NCBI GenBank assembly: GCA_945890735.1
Contig: CAMDCZ010000038.1
Coordinates: 1 to 20,031, forward strand
DNA length: 20,031 nt
Direction: 5' to 3'
Origin: Bordetella parapertussis
GTDB lineage: Bacteria > Pseudomonadota > Gammaproteobacteria > Burkholderiales > Burkholderiaceae_C
Position numbers and translations under genes: made by a program. The notes beneath the pieces are model-generated. The model searched no databases, was not told the DNA's origin, and worked only from the letters and a program-made list of their open reading frames with translations. Positions 1-7,261 of the stretch are shown here, one piece after another (positions within the stretch are counted from its first letter, which is position 1; every line of letters starts with the position of its first letter).

Positions 1-169
1 AACGAACTTTGGCTACTTTGCGAAGCGCAGAGTTTGGCTTCTTAGGCGTGGTGGTGTACACGCGTGTACAGACGCCGCGGCGCTGTGGCGAATTTTGCAT
101 CGCAGGGCTCTTGGACTTGGTCTTTTCGACCTCGCGTCCATGACGCACCAATTGATTGATGGTTGGCAT
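1..169 (-). CDS. rpsL: 30S ribosomal protein S12, 5' part (runs off the left edge)
   Basis: This is the N-terminal 56 residues of ribosomal protein S12, the decoding-centre protein of the small subunit; the remainder lies beyond base 1. It begins MPTINQLVRHGRE and contains the family-defining stretch RGVCTRVYTTTPKKPNSALR at about residues 31-50. Lys43 (Lys42 in mature E. coli numbering), the classical streptomycin-resistance position, is the wild-type lysine; the second resistance region is outside the window. The start is fixed by family alignment and by an AAGGA ribosome binding site (complement of 178-183) 8 nt upstream. A promoter sits about 50 bp upstream, so this is probably the first gene of a str-type operon (rpsL-rpsG-fusA) continuing leftwards; that continuation is inference. 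Confidence 0.97.
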   Translation of the reverse strand, partial: MPTINQLVRHGREVEKTKSKSPAMQNSPQRRGVCTRVYTTTPKKPNSALRKVAKVR

Positions 170-220
170 TGAAAACGTCCTTCAACGTAACAGGGTTCGG
201 TAAATTCCGAAAAGCCTGAC

Positions 221-250
221 AGTATAGCAGTGCTGGCGGGATTGGGCCAA
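221..250 (-). promoter_or_regulatory. Probable sigma-70 promoter of rpsL
   Basis: On the minus strand a -35 element TTGGCC (complement of 245-250) is followed after 18 bp by a -10 element TATACT (complement of 221-226). Transcription would start near 214 and give a leader of about 45 nt before the rpsL start codon at 169. The position in a 118-bp gap between the carboxypeptidase stop and rpsL fits the promoter of a ribosomal-protein operon. Confidence 0.6.
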
Positions 251-287
251 TCTTTCCGACGCGCCCCCCAAAAGAATACCTAGGCAT

Positions 288-1439
288 TCATTTCAGCCAC
301 AAGGTCAAGGCATCCCACGTGCGGCCCACAAACCCAGCTTCCTCGACCGAGGCCAAGGCCAGCAAAGGAATTTCCACCAGAGGCACTTGGTCGAGCATCA
401 CACTCAAGGTGGCGACCTGTTGGTTTTTTTGCAACGGAGCCAACAAAGGGTCGGGGCGGGTGACCAAGGTTTTCAAGCGCGCCGCCTGTCCTTGGGGAAC
501 CGCCACCACGATGGGTGCAGGACGACCCAAACCCACTTGGCTGTCTTTGCCTTTGAACACGACAGGCGTGACCACGGCTTGGTTGCCCTCAAACAATTTG
601 ATCCCGTCATAGGCGGTGTAGCCCCAGTTCAACAGCTTTTGTGCCTCCTCGGCGCGGGCGTTTTCACTGCTGGCACCCAGCACGATGGCCAGTAAACGAC
701 GGCCTTGCAAGTTGGGGAAATCACGCTTGGCGGTTGCCACCAAGCAGTAACCGGCTGCATCGGTATGGCCAGTCTTGAGCCCATCGACAGTGGGGTCGCG
801 GAAAAGCAACAGATTGCGGTTGGTGTCGTTGGCTGCTGGTGTGCCTGCATAGCGGTATTTTTTGATGGCATACAAGGCCACAAAGTCTGGAAAGTCTTGC
901 ATCAAGCGCGTGGACAAAATCGACAAATCACGGGCAGAAGTGATGTGTCCTGGCGCTGTCAGGCCTTCGGGGTTTTTGTAAGTGGTCTTGTCCATGCCCA
1001 AGGCCTTGGCCTGTGCATTCATCATCTGCACAAAGTGCTCACTGGTGCCACCAATACCCTCCGCCAATGCCATGGTGGCATCGTTGCCTGACTGGACAAT
1101 CATGCCCTTGATCAGGTCTTCAACCGGCACCTGCATTTTCGGGTCGATGAACATGCGCGAACCCGGCATCTTCCAAGCTTTGGGACTGACCGACAGTGTT
1201 TGCTGCAAACTGACTTTCTTGTTGCGCAAGGCATCAAACACCAGGTAAGCCGTCATCAACTTGGTCAACGATGCCGGTTCGACCGGTATGTCTGCGTCTT
1301 TTTCAGCCAGGACCTGGTTGGCAGTGACATCCAACAGCAAGTAAGCGCGGGCAGCGATATCAGGGGCTTGTGGTACCTGGGCTTGCGCCGACAAACTGAG
1401 GACACACGCGGCAAACCAAAGTGAAAACTGTTTAGTCAT
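288..1439 (-). CDS. D-alanyl-D-alanine carboxypeptidase (PBP5/PBP6 type, peptidase S11)
   Basis: This 383-residue low-molecular-weight penicillin-binding protein removes the terminal D-Ala from peptidoglycan pentapeptides in the periplasm. All three active-site motifs are present: S57-L-T-K60 (nucleophile Ser57), S117-G-N119 and K222-T-G224. Residues 1-20 form a signal peptide ending AQA. The region after about residue 275 matches the PBP5 C-terminal beta domain, and the last residues (GRTWDALTLWLK) are a short amphipathic segment of the kind that anchors PBP5/6 in the inner membrane. The frame stays open 46 codons further upstream, but the start at 1439 is the one that puts the signal peptide at the N-terminus. 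It is the last gene of a five-gene run starting at hemJ, 26 bp after the hydrolase gene. It could be named dacA or dacC; sequence alone does not decide. Confidence 0.95.
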   Translation of the reverse strand: MTKQFSLWFAACVLSLSAQAQVPQAPDIAARAYLLLDVTANQVLAEKDADIPVEPASLTKLMTAYLVFDALRNKKVSLQQTLSVSPKAWKMPGSRMFIDPKMQVPVEDLIKGMIVQSGNDATMALAEGIGGTSEHFVQMMNAQAKALGMDKTTYKNPEGLTAPGHITSARDLSILSTRLMQDFPDFVALYAIKKYRYAGTPAANDTNRNLLLFRDPTVDGLKTGHTDAAGYCLVATAKRDFPNLQGRRLLAIVLGASSENARAEEAQKLLNWGYTAYDGIKLFEGNQAVVTPVVFKGKDSQVGLGRPAPIVVAVPQGQAARLKTLVTRPDPLLAPLQKNQQVATLSVMLDQVPLVEIPLLALASVEEAGFVGRTWDALTLWLK

Positions 1440-1465
1440 GAAAACCGATGAAAGGTGAAGACGTG

Positions 1466-2086
1466 TCAGGCCTGGAGGTGGCGCAAGGCCAAGGATTTGA
1501 GCAAGGGCAATTGTCCATGAAAGAAATGCCCCCCACCGGGCACGACCATCACCGGCAGTTGTTGGGGGCGAGCCCAATCCATCACACCCGCCAAAGCCAC
1601 GGTGTCGTCTTGCTCGCCGTGGATCACCAAGGTTTGGGCATGGGCCTCAGGCGGCAATGCGGGCGCCGGAAATTTAGGCACGGCCGTTCCCACCAGGATG
1701 GTGGTTGCCAAACGACCTGTTGGCCACAAGGCTTGCACCGCCTGCGCCGCCACATAGGCACCGAAAGAAAAACCGGCCAAGGCCAAGGGGCCCAGGGGCG
1801 CCAGTTGATCCATGAGGGACAACAGGTCTTGCGCCTCTCCAAGTCCGTGGTCATGTTCGCCAGTGCTCATGCCTACGCCTCGAAAATTGAAACGCAAGGT
1901 GTCCCAGCCCGCTTGCACGTGGGCTCGCGCCAGGGTTTGCACCACTTTGTTGTCCATGGTGCCGCCAAACAAGGGATGCGGATGAGCGATCACCGCCAAG
2001 CCACGCGACGCGCCTTCAGGTCGATCCAACACCGCTTCGACGGCCCGGCCGTCAACCTGCAAGCTCAGGCGTTGACTGAGAGACAC
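1466..2086 (-). CDS. Alpha/beta hydrolase (COG2945-like)
   Basis: This 206-residue small alpha/beta hydrolase has the features of the COG2945 group: the early HPHPLFGGTMDNKV segment (residues 35-48), the nucleophile elbow G105-F-S-F-G109 with Ser107, an acidic residue in HGEQDD (Asp160/161) and a C-terminal His in GGGHFFHG (His187). No signal peptide is evident, so it should be cytoplasmic. The substrate cannot be read from the sequence; members are usually annotated only as hydrolases. It starts 3 bp after the ferredoxin stop codon and lies 26 bp before the carboxypeptidase start, so it is almost certainly co-transcribed with both. Confidence 0.88.
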   Translation of the reverse strand: MSLSQRLSLQVDGRAVEAVLDRPEGASRGLAVIAHPHPLFGGTMDNKVVQTLARAHVQAGWDTLRFNFRGVGMSTGEHDHGLGEAQDLLSLMDQLAPLGPLALAGFSFGAYVAAQAVQALWPTGRLATTILVGTAVPKFPAPALPPEAHAQTLVIHGEQDDTVALAGVMDWARPQQLPVMVVPGGGHFFHGQLPLLKSLALRHLQA

Positions 2087-2089
2087 GGC

Positions 2090-2425
2090 TCAATGCCCGA
2101 CATCGTCGCCCAGGCGCAGGCGTTCAACCACTTGTCCGTTTTTCAAGTGGGATTGCATGATCTCGTCGATGTCTTTGTTGTCGACAAAGGTGTACCAAAC
2201 CGCCTCGGGATACACCACCATCACCGGTCCTCCGGCACAACGGTCCAGGCAACCCGCTTGGCTGATGCGCACGCCGCCAGGCCCACCCATTTCTGCGTGT
2301 TTGATGGCGGATTTGCAATGCTTGAAGGCCTCTTGTGCCGCGTGATTGGCGCAGCTTTCGCGCGGCGCCTCACGCTGGTTCAGGCAAAAAAACACGTGGT
2401 GTTTGAAGTAACTGTTTGAACTCAT
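2090..2425 (-). CDS. Thioredoxin-like [2Fe-2S] ferredoxin
   Basis: This 111-residue protein belongs to the thioredoxin-fold [2Fe-2S] ferredoxin family (related to the NuoE C-terminal domain and Shethna-type ferredoxins). The four likely cluster ligands are Cys14 and Cys25 (C-x10-C) and Cys59 and Cys63 (C-x3-C, in GCLDRC); a fifth cysteine, Cys37, lies between. The segment GPVMVVYPEAVWYTFV and the following helix are typical of the family. It would be a soluble one-electron carrier; its partner is not identifiable here. It lies 4 bp downstream of the vanZ-like gene and 3 bp upstream of the hydrolase, inside the hemJ-to-carboxypeptidase run. Confidence 0.9.
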   Translation of the reverse strand: MSSNSYFKHHVFFCLNQREAPRESCANHAAQEAFKHCKSAIKHAEMGGPGGVRISQAGCLDRCAGGPVMVVYPEAVWYTFVDNKDIDEIMQSHLKNGQVVERLRLGDDVGH

Positions 2426-2429
2426 CTTT

Positions 2430-3557
2430 TCATTCTATGGCCGGCTGTCGCTGCGCTTGCTTGAGGGCCCTCCACCAGCGCGCAGACCCCAAAAGCAACA
2501 AAGCCCAAGGCCACAACCAATGGAGCCACTGGGTCAGTCCATGAAAGCGGATGAAGCGGCCTTGCTCCCAGGTTTGAACCGTTTGCATCAGGTAGACACT
2601 GGCGGTGAGTTGGTTGACCCACAGCAGCAGCATCAACTGGGCCAAAAGCATCACACCCAGGACCCACGACGGTGACAAGCGCAGCGCCAGCAAGCCCATC
2701 AGACAGCCCAGCGCCAAGCCGGCGAAGACCTTGGCATCCAACCAATACCAGGCGTGTTCTGGGCCATAGGTCAGCGCAGCCGACAAGGCGTTGAACGACA
2801 CGGCCACCGCCACCACTGCCATCACCCACCCCTGCCGCTGGGCAGGTTGGCGCAACACGCTTTGTCCCAACAGGGCCGGCACCAGCACCCCTAAGCTCAC
2901 GCACACCAACACCATGGCCGGCGACAAAGCGACAAAAAAGCCATCCGGGGGCAGTTGATGCAACCATTGCCAGTCGGGGAAAGCTTGCAAGACCAGTTCG
3001 CGCAAGCGCGCCAGCACCTGTCCCAAGCCCAGGGGTACGCTCACCGGAAACAACAATGCCAATGGCCACAAACCCATCAAAACCAGGCTGCCGCCAGCGT
3101 CCGGTACCAGCCCATGGTGTCTGAATTGCGCCCAGCGGTAGAGCCACCCGCGTCGCTCCAGCACGGCCGCCAATGCCGCACCCAGAAGCCCGCCCAAGCT
3201 GTTGATCAACCAGTCCAGTTGCGACGGCACACGCATGGGCAAAAAACTTTGCCCAGACTCCAGCATGAATGACAAAACCCATGCCCCAGCCACGCCCAAA
3301 GTCAATGACCAAGAACGCCTCAGCCCGCTGCGCATGGCTGCCAAGCAAAGCCAAAAACCCAAAGGCATGTAGCCCAGCAGGTTGCTCCACATGTCAAAGG
3401 CCGTGTTGTAGCGGGGCCAAGGTGCCAGCACAAAGGACCAAGGCGCGATGTCTTGGTTGCGCCAATGTTCAAACGGGTAAAGGCTGGCGTAAGAGATCAC
3501 CAACACGCACAACCAGACCAGGGTCCAGGCCGTGGTTCGGTGTCGGGCCACTGTCAT
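2430..3557 (-). CDS. VanZ family membrane protein
   Basis: This is a 375-residue polytopic inner-membrane protein. The first ~135 residues form a VanZ domain: an N-terminal transmembrane helix, then SLYPFEHW, the NLLGYMPLGF helix, and ESGQSFLPMRVPSQLDWLIN with the acidic and asparagine positions typical of VanZ-like proteins. The remaining two thirds add several more hydrophobic helices, so it is longer than the short VanZ proteins near 150 residues; this two-part architecture is common in beta-proteobacteria. VanZ of Enterococcus affects teicoplanin susceptibility, but for proteobacterial members no function is established and none should be assumed. It starts 6 bp after the hemJ stop and ends 4 bp before the ferredoxin gene. 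Confidence 0.88.
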   Translation of the reverse strand: MTVARHRTTAWTLVWLCVLVISYASLYPFEHWRNQDIAPWSFVLAPWPRYNTAFDMWSNLLGYMPLGFWLCLAAMRSGLRRSWSLTLGVAGAWVLSFMLESGQSFLPMRVPSQLDWLINSLGGLLGAALAAVLERRGWLYRWAQFRHHGLVPDAGGSLVLMGLWPLALLFPVSVPLGLGQVLARLRELVLQAFPDWQWLHQLPPDGFFVALSPAMVLVCVSLGVLVPALLGQSVLRQPAQRQGWVMAVVAVAVSFNALSAALTYGPEHAWYWLDAKVFAGLALGCLMGLLALRLSPSWVLGVMLLAQLMLLLWVNQLTASVYLMQTVQTWEQGRFIRFHGLTQWLHWLWPWALLLLGSARWWRALKQAQRQPAIE

Positions 3558-3563
3558 CGACGC

Positions 3564-3992
3564 TCAGAAGGGCTTGACCACCACCAACACCACCACGGCC
3601 ACCATCAACAGCACAGGCAGCTCGTTGAACCAGCGGTACCAAATGTGAGTGTGGTGTGCTTGGCCTGCTTCAAAATGCCGCAAGTGGCGCATGCACAGGT
3701 GGTGGTAGAGCAAGACCAGCAACACCAGGGCCAGCTTGGCGTGCATCCAACCGGCTTGGGGGTTCCAACCGATGCCATAACCCAACCACAGCCAGACACC
3801 CAAACCCAAGGCGGGCACCATCAAGAGGGTGGTGAAGCGCAGGAGTTTGCGGGCCATGAGCAGCAAACGCTCACGTTCGGCAATGGAACCGGGGTCCACC
3901 ATGGCCAGGTTGACAAAAATACGTGGCAAATAAAACAAGCCGGCAAACCAGCTGGCCACGAAAACGATGTGAAAGGCTTTGACCCAGAGCAT
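3564..3992 (-). CDS. hemJ: Protoporphyrinogen IX oxidase HemJ
   Basis: This 142-residue membrane protein matches HemJ (UPF0093/TIGR00701), the haem-containing enzyme that oxidises protoporphyrinogen IX to protoporphyrin IX in bacteria lacking HemG and HemY. Visible signatures are K5-A-F-H-I-V followed by SWFAGLFYLPRIFV (residues 14-27), the GWMHAKL motif (His84, Lys86), HHLCMRHL, and the C-terminal RWFNELP (120-126). Four hydrophobic helices are apparent. The length is normal for the family. It is divergent from hemB across 87 bp, which supports the haem assignment, and is the first gene of the minus-strand run. A TAAACT sequence just before the start codon could be a -10 giving a nearly leaderless mRNA, but it has no good -35. 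Confidence 0.92.
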   Translation of the reverse strand: MLWVKAFHIVFVASWFAGLFYLPRIFVNLAMVDPGSIAERERLLLMARKLLRFTTLLMVPALGLGVWLWLGYGIGWNPQAGWMHAKLALVLLVLLYHHLCMRHLRHFEAGQAHHTHIWYRWFNELPVLLMVAVVVLVVVKPF

Positions 3993-4006
3993 GGGCTGAG
4001 TTTAGT
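3979..4006 (+). promoter_or_regulatory. Possible hemB promoter
   Basis: TTGACC (3979-3984) is followed after 16 bp by TTTAGT (4001-4006), a good -35 and a moderate -10. Transcription would begin near 4013, leaving a leader of about 67 nt before hemB at 4080. The element overlaps the hemJ start codon (3990-3992), so hemB and hemJ transcription may interfere with each other. No other convincing promoter was seen between the two genes. Confidence 0.4.
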
Positions 4007-4079
4007 GGCTGGGGCTTGGACCGCGCCACCTCGGGTTTCACCCCAAATCCTGGCTCGTCCCTTGCGGCACAATTTCGGC

Positions 4080-5087
4080 ATGACCATACCGACCCCATTT
4101 CCGGCCAGCCGCCCGCGCCGCTTGCGCCGCGATGACTTCACCCGCCGCTTGGTGCGCGAAAACGCGCTGAGCGTGAACGACTTGATTTACCCGGTCTTCG
4201 TGCTCGATGGCGAGAGAAAACGCGAGGCCGTGGGCTCCATGCCAGGTGTCGAGCGTGTCAGCCTCGACTTGCTGTTGCCCGTGGCCGAGCAGTGCGTGAA
4301 GTTGGGCATCCCGGTGATGGCGTTGTTCCCTGTGATCGAACCCAGCCTGAAAACAGAAGATGGCATGGAGGCCACCAACCGCCAAGGCTTGGTGCCGCGA
4401 GTCGTGCAGGCACTGAAACAGGAATTCCCCCATCTGGGCGTGATGACCGATGTGGCACTCGACCCGTTCACCAGCCATGGCCAAGACGGATGGCTGGACG
4501 AAACAGGCTACATCTTGAACGATGAGACCGTGAAAGTGCTGGTGCAACAGGCCCTGACCCAAGCCGAGGCAGGTGTTGACATCGTCGCGCCCAGCGACAT
4601 GATGGATGGACGCATCGGCGCGATTCGAGCCGCTTTGGAAGCCAACGGACACATCCACACCCGGATCATGGCCTACAGCGCGAAATACGCCAGTGCGTTT
4701 TACGGACCGTTCCGCGACGCCGTGGGTTCGGCAGGCAACCTGGGCAAAAGCAACAAGAAGGTCTACCAAATGGACGCGGGCAACAGCGACGAGGCCTTGC
4801 GTGAGGTGGCCATGGACATCGCCGAAGGCGCGGACATGGTGATGGTCAAGCCCGGCATGCCTTACCTGGACATCGTGCGCCGCGTGAAAGACGAGTTCAA
4901 GGTGCCCACTTTCGCCTACCAAGTGTCAGGTGAATACGCCATGCTCAAAGCCGCCGCGCAAAACGGCTGGCTCGACCATGACGCGGTGATGATGGAGAGT
5001 TTGCTGGCGTTCAAGCGCGCAGGTGCGGATGGCGTGCTCACCTATTTCGCCATCGCTGCGGCTGAAAAGCTTCGCCAAGCAAGCTGA
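4080..5087 (+). CDS. hemB: Delta-aminolevulinic acid dehydratase (porphobilinogen synthase)
   Basis: This 335-residue enzyme condenses two 5-aminolevulinate molecules to porphobilinogen, the second step of the C5 tetrapyrrole pathway, in the cytosol. The two Schiff-base lysines are present: Lys202 in AYSAKYASAFYGPFRD and Lys257 in MVKPGMPYLDI. The N-terminal arm with R-rich RPRRLRRDDF and the VSGEYAML segment are also diagnostic. The loop TDVALDPFTSHGQDG (residues 123-137) lacks the cysteines that bind catalytic zinc in the E. coli type, so this is the Cys-less, Mg-responsive type. The frame is open far upstream, but family alignment places the start at 4080. Its stop codon is one base from the stop of the convergent hydrolase gene. 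Confidence 0.97.
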   Translation: MTIPTPFPASRPRRLRRDDFTRRLVRENALSVNDLIYPVFVLDGERKREAVGSMPGVERVSLDLLLPVAEQCVKLGIPVMALFPVIEPSLKTEDGMEATNRQGLVPRVVQALKQEFPHLGVMTDVALDPFTSHGQDGWLDETGYILNDETVKVLVQQALTQAEAGVDIVAPSDMMDGRIGAIRAALEANGHIHTRIMAYSAKYASAFYGPFRDAVGSAGNLGKSNKKVYQMDAGNSDEALREVAMDIAEGADMVMVKPGMPYLDIVRRVKDEFKVPTFAYQVSGEYAMLKAAAQNGWLDHDAVMMESLLAFKRAGADGVLTYFAIAAAEKLRQAS

Positions 5088-5088
5088 A

Positions 5089-5781
5089 TCAGTCGCCCAG
5101 GTGGCGAATGAAAAACGCCAAGGTGCGCTCTAAAGCCAGGTCGGCCGCGGGTGCGTTGTAAGACCCCCGGTGGTCGCAGTTGAAACCGTGGTCAGCGTCA
5201 TACACCTCGACTTGCACCTGGGGCTGCGCTTGTCGAAAGGCCTCGACCGTGTCCATCGGGATGATCGGGTCTTGGTTGCCAAAATGGGCCAGCACCGGGC
5301 ACCGGGCCTGTCTGCTGATCTCCTCGGGCAAGGTCATGCCGCCGCCGTAATAGCAAACGGCGGCACGCAGGCCGGCGACTCGGGCCGCGGCTCGCCAAGT
5401 CAACAAACCACCCCAGCAGTAGCCCACCATGCCCACCAAACCGCCTGCGCCTTGGGCGGCATGGTCCACCGCTGCTTGCACCTCGGCCAACACACCGGGC
5501 GCGGGCAAGGCTTCGGCTTGGTTTTTCAGGGCGCGGCCCTGGGCGATGTCGTCGGGGGCGTAGGCCAACTCGACGCCCTTTTTCAAGCGGGCAAAGGTAT
5601 CGGGCACGACAGCCAAAAACCCCGCCATGGCATAGCCGTCCGCGACTGCACGGATGTGTTTGTTCACCCCAAAAATTTCCGGCAGGATGACAATCGCTGC
5701 CCGCGGCTTGAGCTTGGGTTGGGCCAAATAGGCCTCGCTGACGAAACCGTCTTCAGCGCGTAAATCGATGAGTTGTCCCAT
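5089..5781 (-). CDS. Dienelactone hydrolase family protein
   Basis: This 230-residue cytoplasmic alpha/beta hydrolase belongs to the dienelactone hydrolase family. The catalytic triad is visible as Cys122 in GYCWGG, Asp171 in GNQDPIIP and His198 in DADHGFNC; Glu36 in PEIFGVN is the conserved residue that interacts with the Cys nucleophile in dienelactone hydrolase. The typical C-terminal YNAPAADLALERTLAFF follows. The family type enzyme opens dienelactone in chlorocatechol degradation, but many chromosomal paralogues act on other lactones or esters, so the substrate is open. It lies 13 bp downstream of the isomerase gene and is probably co-transcribed with it. It is convergent with hemB, one base between the stops. 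Confidence 0.93.
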   Translation of the reverse strand: MGQLIDLRAEDGFVSEAYLAQPKLKPRAAIVILPEIFGVNKHIRAVADGYAMAGFLAVVPDTFARLKKGVELAYAPDDIAQGRALKNQAEALPAPGVLAEVQAAVDHAAQGAGGLVGMVGYCWGGLLTWRAAARVAGLRAAVCYYGGGMTLPEEISRQARCPVLAHFGNQDPIIPMDTVEAFRQAQPQVQVEVYDADHGFNCDHRGSYNAPAADLALERTLAFFIRHLGD

Positions 5782-5794
5782 GCGCCTTGCCCCT

Positions 5795-6400
5795 TCAGCC
5801 CGCCTTCAAACGGCGTTCTAAAAAATCCAGCCTGTCCTGGCCCCAAAACAACTCACCCCCCACCACAAAGGTAGGCGCACCAAACACGCCCAGCGCCAAA
5901 GCCTCTTCGGTATGGGCTTGGTAAAGCGCCTGCACAGCCGCTTGCTGCGATTGCTCCAAGCGTTCTGCCGGCAAATGCTGCTCGCGCAAGACCTCGGCCA
6001 AGACCGCATGGTCGGCCAAGTTGCGCTCTTGCACCCAGACCACTTTGAGCAAGGCATCGCACAGTTGCAGCGCGGCTTGATCGCCTTCTTGCGTCGCGAC
6101 TGCGATGATCAATCGCGCGGCATCGTCACCTGCCACCGGGAAATACCGGGGATGCAGGTTCAAGGGCAATTGTAAAAAGTGTGAAAAGCGCTGCAACTCG
6201 ACCAAGCGGTAGGCCTGGCGTTGCGGTGCGCGCTGCCCCAGGGGCAAGCCGCCGCTGGCCGGGAAAATTTGCCCGCCGATGTCCACCGGTTTGATGCGCA
6301 CCTGCGCGCCATGGGCTTGCGCCATGGCAGTCAAGCGGGCATGGCCCAAATAAGTCCAAGGGCTTTGCGGGGCCATGTAGTAATCGATGGTGAGAGACAT
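5795..6400 (-). CDS. 2-hydroxychromene-2-carboxylate isomerase family (DsbA/GST-kappa fold)
   Basis: This 201-residue protein has the thioredoxin-like DsbA/kappa-GST fold of 2-hydroxychromene-2-carboxylate isomerases. The N-terminal DYYMAPQSPWTYLGH carries the conserved Ser13-Pro where DsbA has its CxxC, and the C-terminal GVFGAPTFVVGGELFWGQDRL is the family hallmark. In naphthalene catabolism such enzymes isomerise 2-hydroxychromene-2-carboxylate using glutathione; many homologues outside those operons have unknown substrates. The frame is open 15 codons further upstream, but MSLTIDYYM at 6400 fits the family start. It is the first gene of a two-gene unit with the dienelactone hydrolase gene. 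No ring-cleavage or ring-hydroxylating genes are in the window. Confidence 0.88.
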   Translation of the reverse strand: MSLTIDYYMAPQSPWTYLGHARLTAMAQAHGAQVRIKPVDIGGQIFPASGGLPLGQRAPQRQAYRLVELQRFSHFLQLPLNLHPRYFPVAGDDAARLIIAVATQEGDQAALQLCDALLKVVWVQERNLADHAVLAEVLREQHLPAERLEQSQQAAVQALYQAHTEEALALGVFGAPTFVVGGELFWGQDRLDFLERRLKAG

Positions 6401-6416
6401 GTGGTTTTCCAGTCGT

Positions 6417-6445
6417 GTTATCTTTTTCGGTTGCTGTGCTGCCAA
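6417..6445 (-). promoter_or_regulatory. Possible promoter of the isomerase-hydrolase pair
   Basis: On the minus strand TTGGCA (complement of 6440-6445) and GATAAC (complement of 6417-6422) are separated by exactly 17 bp. Transcription would begin about 10 nt before the isomerase start at 6400, giving a very short leader. No comparably good plus-strand promoter for the divergent dehydrogenase gene was seen in the same 102-bp gap. Confidence 0.45.
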
Positions 6446-6502
6446 CCCCGATGCGGCATCCTACTATTTCAAAGCAGCGCTGCGCTGCACCTGGGAGACA
6501 CC

Positions 6503-7261
6503 GTGAGCCAAACCTCGACACCCCTTTTGCTGGTCACCGGCGGCAGCCGTGGCATTGGCGCGGCCACCGCTGTCTTGGCCGCCAGCCAAGGCTGGGCGGT
6601 GGCGGTGAACTATGCCCAAGACGCCGAGTCGGCGGCCCGGGTCGTGGCGCAAATCGAGCGCGCAGGTGGTCAAGCCCGCGCCTTTCAAGCCAATGTGGCC
6701 GAAGAAGCCGAGGTGATGGCCATGTTCGAGGCGATCGACGCGCACATGGGTCGACTCACGGGCCTGGTGAACAACGCGGGCGTGGTCGATGTCTACGCAC
6801 GGGTCGATGAAATGAGCGTGGCGCGTTTGAAGCGCATGTTCGAGGTGAATGTGCTGGGCAGTTTCATTTGTGCCCGCGAAGCCGTGCGACGCATGAGTCC
6901 CAAGCATGGCGGCACGGGTGGCAGCATCGTGAATGTCTCAAGTGCAGCCTCGCGCATTGGTTCGCCCGGTCAGTACGTGGATTACGCCAGCGCCAAAGGC
7001 GCGATCGACACCTTCACCTTGGGGCTGGCCAAAGAAGTGGCGGGCGAAAACATCCGGGTCAATGCGGTGCGCCCTGGTTTGATTGACACCGAGATCCATG
7101 CCTCGGGTGGCAAACCCAACCGGGTGAAAGACCTGCAACACCTGATCCCGATGGGACGCGGCGGCACGGCACAAGAGGTGGCGCAAGCCGTTGTTTGGTT
7201 GTTGAGCGACGCGGCCAGTTACACCACCATGAGTTTGGTGGATGTGTCCGGGGGCCGTTGA
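6503..7261 (+). CDS. SDR family NAD(P)-dependent oxidoreductase
   Basis: This 252-residue classical short-chain dehydrogenase has the TGGSRGIG cofactor loop (residues 12-19), NNAG (90-93), the catalytic Ser146/147 and Y161-A-S-A-K165, and the RPG motif (190-192). The start is a GTG at 6503, preceded by GGGAGA with good spacing; it places the cofactor motif at the usual distance from the N-terminus. Codons upstream belong to an open frame antisense to the isomerase and are rejected. The sequence resembles the 3-oxoacyl-ACP reductase/glucose-dehydrogenase-like group, but the substrate is not predictable. It lies 95 bp upstream of mmsA on the same strand and may be part of the same catabolic unit. 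Confidence 0.92.
   Translation: MSQTSTPLLLVTGGSRGIGAATAVLAASQGWAVAVNYAQDAESAARVVAQIERAGGQARAFQANVAEEAEVMAMFEAIDAHMGRLTGLVNNAGVVDVYARVDEMSVARLKRMFEVNVLGSFICAREAVRRMSPKHGGTGGSIVNVSSAASRIGSPGQYVDYASAKGAIDTFTLGLAKEVAGENIRVNAVRPGLIDTEIHASGGKPNRVKDLQHLIPMGRGGTAQEVAQAVVWLLSDAASYTTMSLVDVSGGR

Noticed and set aside
1440..1577. 46-codon upstream extension of the carboxypeptidase
   Set aside because: It would bury the signal peptide and would overlap the end of the hydrolase gene.
1448..2419. 323-codon plus-strand frame opposite the hydrolase and ferredoxin genes
   Set aside because: It is antisense to two genes with clear motifs, and is His/Gln/Gly-rich shadow sequence.
3453..4079. N-terminal extension of hemB on the plus strand
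   Set aside because: It is antisense to hemJ and the end of the vanZ-like gene and has Gln/His-rich shadow composition; HemB begins at 4080.
4038..4922. 294-codon minus-strand frame opposite hemB
   Set aside because: It is the complement of a highly conserved enzyme gene, with His/Val/Gln-rich composition and no recognisable domain.
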